NCBI GenBank assembly: GCA_900554895.1
Contig: USIX01000068.1
Coordinates: 1-11,351, forward strand
Source: an uncultured Megamonas sp.
GTDB taxonomy: Bacteria > Bacillota > Negativicutes > Selenomonadales > Selenomonadaceae
Length of the DNA: 11,351 nucleotides
Direction: 5' to 3'
In this document: one piece after another, positions 8,054 through 11,351 of the stretch
How positions within the stretch are numbered: position 1 is the stretch's first letter
Layout of the letters: every line of letters starts with the position of its first letter
Made by a program: the position numbers and the translations under genes
The notes under the pieces: generated by a model
Told to the model about the DNA's origin: nothing
Database searches by the model: none
What the model saw: only the letters and a program-made list of their open reading frames with translations

Positions 8054-8071
8054 TGTGATAATGTAATCACA
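8034..8071 (+). promoter_or_regulatory. deoC promoter with inverted repeat
   Basis: TGTGATAAT (8054-8062) is an extended -10 element. TGTTTA (8034-8039) lies 17 bases upstream as a possible -35. The same bases form the inverted repeat TGTGAT (8054-8059) / ATCACA (8066-8071), which a dimeric regulator could bind over the transcription start. The arms resemble a CRP site, but the spacing is 8 instead of 6 between TGTGA and TCACA. Confidence 0.5.
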
Positions 8072-8078
8072 GGAGGAA

Positions 8079-8115
8079 AAATAACGAACATAAAATAAGA
8101 AAACAAGCGTTATTT
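8079..8115 (+). repeat. Inverted repeat between the Shine-Dalgarno sequence and start of deoC
   Basis: AAATAACG (8079-8086) pairs perfectly with CGTTATTT (8108-8115) across a 21-base loop. An AGGAGG (8071-8076) lies directly before the left arm, and the deoC ATG lies 9 bases after the right arm. Folding the stem would bring the ribosome site to about 11 bases from the ATG. The stem is AU-rich and only modestly stable. Confidence 0.45.
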
Positions 8116-8124
8116 AGCAATAAA

Positions 8125-8838
8125 ATGAAAGTAAACACAAAAAAAGCGACAGAAATGAACTTAAAAGAACTGGCAAAATACATTGATTACTCCGTTTTAA
8201 AACCGGAGTTCACGCCGCGGCAGATTGTAGATTTGACAAAAGACGGCGTACAGCTCGGCTGCGCTACTATCTGTATTAATCCCGGTTATATCGAACTTTG
8301 CGAACCGTATGTAAAAGGTTCGGATACGATGCTTTGTCCCGTTGTGGATTTTCCTTTCGGCACGAGTTCCACAAAATCGAAAATAAAGCAGATTGAAATT
8401 GCGGCGCAGTATGAAACGGTAAAAGAAATAGATGTTGTAGCCAACTTCGGCAAAATAAGAGCGGGCGAATTTGAACAGGTACAAGAGGATATAAGGCTTT
8501 GTACGGAAGCGGTGCATAAATACGGGAAGGAAATTAAAGTTATTTTTGAAACAGATGCTTTAGATGAAAAGCAGATACGGAAAGTCTGCCGTATTTGCGT
8601 TGCACAAGGTGTAGATTTTGTAAAAACGAGTACGGGGTTTTTGACCGGTTTTGAACTGCACGGAGCAACGCTCGACATCGTTAAAATCATGATGGAAGAA
8701 GTTGCAGGCAAGTGCAAAATTAAAGGCAGCGGCTGTATCAGAACGAGACAGCATTTTCTCGATTTAATCGATTTGGGGATAGACCGCATGGGCATAGGAT
8801 ATCGTTCTGTTCCGGTGGTTTTAGGCATAAAAAGATAA
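8125..8838 (+). CDS. deoC: Deoxyribose-phosphate aldolase
   Basis: A class I aldolase that cleaves 2-deoxyribose-5-phosphate to glyceraldehyde-3-phosphate and acetaldehyde in deoxynucleoside catabolism. The product is 237 residues (family about 215-260). Family residues are visible: the EIDVVANFG strand (D103), the Schiff-base lysine in VKTSTGF (K167), and the second active-site lysine in IKGSG (K200). The usual GGIRT phosphate-binding stretch reads SGCIRT here, with Cys in place of the second Gly, so substrate preference may differ. The start is uncertain. Homologues usually begin close to MNLKELAKYIDYSVLKPE, that is the ATG at 8155, yet neither ATG has an adjacent ribosome site. The only strong AGGAGG is at 8071-8076. 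The frame stays open back to 8062 but contains no ATG, GTG or TTG. It is followed after 15 bases by a small gene. It probably answers to the upstream DeoR-type regulator. Confidence 0.9.
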   Translation: MKVNTKKATEMNLKELAKYIDYSVLKPEFTPRQIVDLTKDGVQLGCATICINPGYIELCEPYVKGSDTMLCPVVDFPFGTSSTKSKIKQIEIAAQYETVKEIDVVANFGKIRAGEFEQVQEDIRLCTEAVHKYGKEIKVIFETDALDEKQIRKVCRICVAQGVDFVKTSTGFLTGFELHGATLDIVKIMMEEVAGKCKIKGSGCIRTRQHFLDLIDLGIDRMGIGYRSVPVVLGIKR

Positions 8839-8853
8839 ACGGGAGGTTTTAAT

Positions 8854-9159
8854 ATGACTGATGTATTTTATGTATTGGTTAAGGAAAAATTCGATAATCC
8901 GCAGAAAAAAGTTGATTGGAAGAGTGTTCCGTGGAAAGAATGGAAACGCGTTCTGCCACAGTACTTGGCGGAGGATATTGAACGGATAAACAATAATAGC
9001 AGAGAAACAATGCCGTATGTATATGATTGTTATATAGGCAGTGCCTACGCTTATACAAGCCTGGCCGTAAGAGATAAGGTTTTGATAGAAGAACAGGCAC
9101 AGGCACTCAGAGAAAAATATATTTATCCGCACTTGAAACAAACGGAAAAAGCTGCTTGA
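8854..9159 (+). CDS. Uncharacterised 101-residue protein downstream of deoC
   Basis: I do not recognise this protein. It is very likely real: GGGAGG precedes the ATG at normal spacing, it lies 15 bases after deoC on the same strand, and a strong terminator follows. It is soluble in character and rich in aromatic residues, with a conserved-looking tryptophan block DWKSVPWKEW (about 30-39), a central helical stretch and a charged C-terminal helix. No signal peptide, membrane segment or metal-binding cluster is visible. Its position suggests co-expression with the aldolase under the DeoR-type regulator, possibly as a small accessory protein in the same sugar-phosphate pathway. That is only guilt by association. 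Confidence 0.8.
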   Translation: MTDVFYVLVKEKFDNPQKKVDWKSVPWKEWKRVLPQYLAEDIERINNNSRETMPYVYDCYIGSAYAYTSLAVRDKVLIEEQAQALREKYIYPHLKQTEKAA

Positions 9160-9162
9160 AAC

Positions 9163-9206
9163 AAAAAGAGATGTTGCTATTTATACATAGAGCAACATCT
9201 CTTTTT
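9163..9206. terminator. Bidirectional intrinsic terminator
   Basis: A perfect 16-bp stem pairs AAAAAGAGATGTTGCT (9163-9178) with AGCAACATCTCTTTTT (9191-9206), with a 12-base loop. T and A tracts sit on the two outer sides. It lies between the end of the deoC operon and the convergent exporter gene that ends at 9210, and should stop transcription from both. Confidence 0.93.
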
Positions 9207-9209
9207 AGT

Positions 9210-9995
9210 TTAAAATACCAAACCGCTTTCAATAATCATGCGGATACCGAGCAGGAAAAGTGCCAGGCATAACAGCAGAATAATACTGCGCGGACGAGTT
9301 TTACGCGATAATCTCGCACCAATCTGTGCACCGATGACAGCACCAATACCGACGGACAATGCCGGAACCCAAACAATATGGTCAAGCATAATATGAGAAA
9401 TAACACCGAAAAAGGAAGAAACAGCAAGAACAAAATGTGAAGTTGCCGTAGCCATATGCGGCGGAAATGCAAGAGCATAAATCATAGTCGGAACATGAAT
9501 TACACCACCGCCAATACCAAAAATACTGGAGATAAAACCGACAAAACCGCTTAGAAAAATGCCGAGTTTTTTACGAGATAAAAAGATTTTTTCATTAAAT
9601 TCATTCGCAATCATTTTTTTATTGGCGGAATTCCAATACATTATAAAAGCGATAAATAAAATAAAAATACCATAAGCCAGGCTGAAAGTAGGCCCTGTGA
9701 AATAATCACTGACAAGTCCGCCTAAAAACGCCCCCGGCAATGTGGCAAGTGCAAAAGGCACAGCTGCCTTAAAATAAACGCGTCTTTGTTTTACATAAGC
9801 AAAAGTACCGGAAATAGCATTTAAAAATACGCCGAACAGCGATGTACCGATAATTTGCGGTGCTGTCTGAAAAATAGACGGTGTAAGAGCAAAAGTAAAC
9901 AGCGGTATCATTATAAGTCCGCCGCCGATACCGACGAGTGTACCGAAAGTACCGACTCCGATACCTACTAAAAACAAAATAAAAATTTCTAACAT
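9210..9995 (-). CDS. TauE/SafE-family membrane exporter (TSUP)
   Basis: This 261-residue integral membrane protein has about seven or eight hydrophobic helices. It carries the internal repeat typical of TauE/SafE (DUF81) proteins: GTLVGIGGGLIMIPLF near residues 19-34 and SSIFGIGGGVIHVPTM near the middle, each with the GxGGG turn. It is expected in the cytoplasmic membrane. The family moves small organic or sulfur-containing anions such as sulfite, sulfoacetate or sulfonate-derived compounds; the substrate here cannot be read from sequence. AAGGA lies about 9 bases before the ATG. The gene begins 26 bases after the reductase gene on the same strand, so the two are probably one operon. It ends 3 bases from a strong hairpin. 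The length is normal and nothing looks broken. Confidence 0.92.
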   Translation of the reverse strand: MLEIFILFLVGIGVGTFGTLVGIGGGLIMIPLFTFALTPSIFQTAPQIIGTSLFGVFLNAISGTFAYVKQRRVYFKAAVPFALATLPGAFLGGLVSDYFTGPTFSLAYGIFILFIAFIMYWNSANKKMIANEFNEKIFLSRKKLGIFLSGFVGFISSIFGIGGGVIHVPTMIYALAFPPHMATATSHFVLAVSSFFGVISHIMLDHIVWVPALSVGIGAVIGAQIGARLSRKTRPRSIILLLCLALFLLGIRMIIESGLVF

Positions 9996-10021
9996 GATAA
10001 ATTATCCTTTACTGATTATAT

Positions 10022-10948
10022 TTAATTTATGCTAAAGCCAAAATGAGCAGCTACTTTTTCATATGCCGGAACAGAAATATTCTTAGCTCTTGCCATACGT
10101 ACGATTTCAAAAATAAGGCCGTCCATTTCACTTTGACTGCCTTTTGCCAAATCTTTCTGCATGGAAGCCGTCGTATCCGATGTTACCGCCTGCAGGATTT
10201 TCATATTGATATCCATAATATCGCTCGGCAATTTAATATCATAAGCAGCAGCAATATTCATGCAGTCTTTCGTCAAAGATATGAATAAATCCTGCTCTTT
10301 ACCCCGCTTTTGCATTATACCGGCATTAATATCATAATAGGCACCGGCTGCAGCAAAAGGTGAAACGAACGTGAATTTACGGAACGTATCATCAGCAATT
10401 TTTTCCGACAGTACAGCTTTAATACGACTGTTTTCCAAATCCTGCTTTATTTTTAACAACTGCGGTTTTAAAGATGTTGCACCGCGCGTACCATAAACAA
10501 TGCGGAAAATATTGCCGGACTGCGTAATTTCTCCGGGAGCGCAAATATAGGCGACAATATAGATACAGCCTTCAAGAACATGCAACTGCGGCAGTTTTTT
10601 TGACAGATACTGACCTGTGCCGTAAATATTCAAAATCGGAATAATAATCGTACGGCTGTCGGAAGCATTTTGCAAAAACGGAATAATTTCACTAATAGAA
10701 TAACCTTTAACGGAAACGAAGATAACATCTGCTTTTTGACCTGAAGATATATATTCGTCAGTCGTCATGGCTTTAATATCGCTCAGCGTTACCTCTCCTA
10801 ATATACCTGAATGAAGCATAAGACCGTGCTGGCGGATGGCATCTAAATGCCTGCCGCGGGCAATCAGCGTAACATCATGACCAGCATGAGCTAAAAACCC
10901 GCCGATACTGGCTCCCGTTCCGCCGGAACCCATAATAACGTATTTCAT
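10022..10948 (-). CDS. Ketopantoate reductase (PanE/ApbA) family dehydrogenase
   Basis: An NADPH-dependent dehydrogenase of the 2-dehydropantoate 2-reductase family, 308 residues. The frame extends to an ATG at 10978, but the start at 10948 is chosen because AAGGAGG lies 7 bases before it and the protein then opens directly with the Rossmann motif MKYVIMGSGGTGAS (G7, G9, G12). R31 in IARGR fits NADP preference. K81 in VSVKGYS, K191 in FRKFTF and the C-terminal SMQKDLAKGSQSEMDGL (262-278) match the family's substrate-binding landmarks. The nucleotide motif is GSGGTG instead of the commoner GAGAIG, and the Asn expected shortly after K191 appears to be Ser. Pairing with an exporter and no pan genes nearby suggests it may reduce a related 2-keto acid and not serve pantothenate synthesis, so no panE symbol is given. 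Confidence 0.87.
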   Translation of the reverse strand: MKYVIMGSGGTGASIGGFLAHAGHDVTLIARGRHLDAIRQHGLMLHSGILGEVTLSDIKAMTTDEYISSGQKADVIFVSVKGYSISEIIPFLQNASDSRTIIIPILNIYGTGQYLSKKLPQLHVLEGCIYIVAYICAPGEITQSGNIFRIVYGTRGATSLKPQLLKIKQDLENSRIKAVLSEKIADDTFRKFTFVSPFAAAGAYYDINAGIMQKRGKEQDLFISLTKDCMNIAAAYDIKLPSDIMDINMKILQAVTSDTTASMQKDLAKGSQSEMDGLIFEIVRMARAKNISVPAYEKVAAHFGFSIN

Positions 10949-11008
10949 AACAATACCTCCTTGATATATAATATACATATTACACCGAGCTACTGATACA
11001 ATATATAT

Positions 11009-11031
11009 ATTATACCTGTTGTGCTAATAAA
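11009..11031 (-). promoter_or_regulatory. Candidate promoter of the reductase-exporter operon
   Basis: The minus strand reads TATAAT (11014-11009), 61 bases before the start codon. The region just upstream contains AGCACAA, one copy of a motif that recurs further upstream and could be an operator lying in the spacer. No good -35 hexamer is seen. The whole area is AT-rich, so chance matches are likely. Confidence 0.35.
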
Positions 11032-11047
11032 AATACCTACCCGTATC

Positions 11048-11117
11048 AGCAATATAATATTTTATATTTGTTCAATGTTGGCATTTAACCTCACTAAATA
11101 TAAAATATTATACTGCT
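11048..11117. repeat. 22-bp near-perfect inverted repeat
   Basis: Left arm 11048-11069 and right arm 11096-11117 are reverse complements at 21 of 22 positions (core TATAATATTTTATATTT). The 26-base spacer is less AT-rich, beginning GTTCAATGTTGG. No gene overlaps it. It could fold as a hairpin in RNA, bind a dimeric protein, or be a relic of a small mobile element. It lacks the GC-rich stem of a terminator. Confidence 0.6.
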
Positions 11118-11351
11118 AAAAAAATTAACTGGCACAATGGATAAATATTATGTAACTTATTATAACAAAATATTTTACTTGTTGTGCTGTAAAAATTAAA
11201 CATGAAAAATAAATTTCTATTTATCGAGCAGATGTTCATTTTTCTTTGACGCAAAGAAAAACGAACCAAAAAGAAACATTTTTTACGTTTCGCTCACGCT
11301 GCACTGGGCAAGTCTTCGTAACTTTTCTATAAATCCAGTCGGTAAAACGGC

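Larger units (their letters stand above)
10979..11351. other. Gene-free AT-rich region upstream of the reductase operon
   Basis: No supported gene is present. The stretch contains a palindrome AATATATATATT (11000-11011), diverged direct copies of a TTGTGCT-type motif (about 11008-11034 and 11171-11197) with an inverted relative GGCACAA at 11131-11137, the 22-bp inverted repeat described separately, and a less AT-rich tail from about 11221. The tail contains a 10-bp inverted repeat TTTTTCTTTG / CAAAGAAAAA (11239-11248, 11252-11261) and a short open minus-strand frame running off the window edge (ending GFIEKLRRLAQCSVSET then stop). The tail may be part of a dispersed repeat or a neighbouring gene remnant. 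Confidence 0.5.

Noticed and set aside
8054..8071. A classic CRP site (TGTGA-N6-TCACA)
   Set aside because: The arms match but the spacing is 8, not 6, so only a generic inverted repeat is reported.
8286..8828. A 180-codon minus-strand frame opposite deoC
   Set aside because: No recognisable motif or ribosome site; deoC on the other strand has catalytic residues in place.
11239..11261. A terminator formed by the TTTTTCTTTG / CAAAGAAAAA inverted repeat
   Set aside because: The stem is nearly all A-T with a 3-base loop and lacks a GC-rich core followed by a clear T tract.

Overview
The window looks like a chromosomal segment from a low-GC member of the Negativicutes, possibly Megamonas or a relative. 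This rests on overall protein character and base composition, so it is an inference. Genes carry strong GGAGG-type ribosome binding sites, and the convergent gene pairs are separated by long perfect hairpins.

Region 1 (2-3523, + strand) is the end of an arginine biosynthesis operon: argF (ornithine carbamoyltransferase, 5' end outside the window), argG (argininosuccinate synthase) and argH (argininosuccinate lyase). Together they convert ornithine to arginine. argG and argH share one base, and a bidirectional hairpin follows argH.

Region 2 (3572-7036, - strand) is the unusual part. It is a compact, visibly AT-richer cassette with its own extended -10 promoter: a 634-residue GHKL-fold ATPase of paraMORC/MutL-like type, an overlapping 287-residue protein of unknown function that starts at GTG, and a third gene resembling the DUF6339 family that is split into two reading frames. 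The order, the overlaps and the MutL-like ATPase suggest a mobile accessory system, plausibly anti-phage defence. No partner has a recognisable nuclease motif, and I cannot match the set to a named system. The broken third gene suggests the cassette is decaying, switched off, or missing one component here.

Region 3 (7249-9159, + strand) is a DeoR-type regulator, a deoxyribose-phosphate aldolase (deoC) and a 101-residue orphan protein. Three 10-bp-phased TGTTTA-type repeats precede the deoC promoter, and two weaker phased copies precede the regulator gene, suggesting an operator. The deoC leader is odd: its strong Shine-Dalgarno sequence lies about 48 nt before the ATG, with an inverted repeat between them.

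Region 4 (9210-10948, - strand) is a two-gene operon of a ketopantoate-reductase-family dehydrogenase followed by a TauE/SafE-type membrane exporter. A perfect 16-bp hairpin separates it from region 3.

Region 5 (10949-11351) has no supported gene. It holds the promoter of the reductase operon, a 22-bp near-perfect inverted repeat, diverged copies of a TTGTGCT motif, and a less AT-rich tail that may be part of a dispersed repeat.
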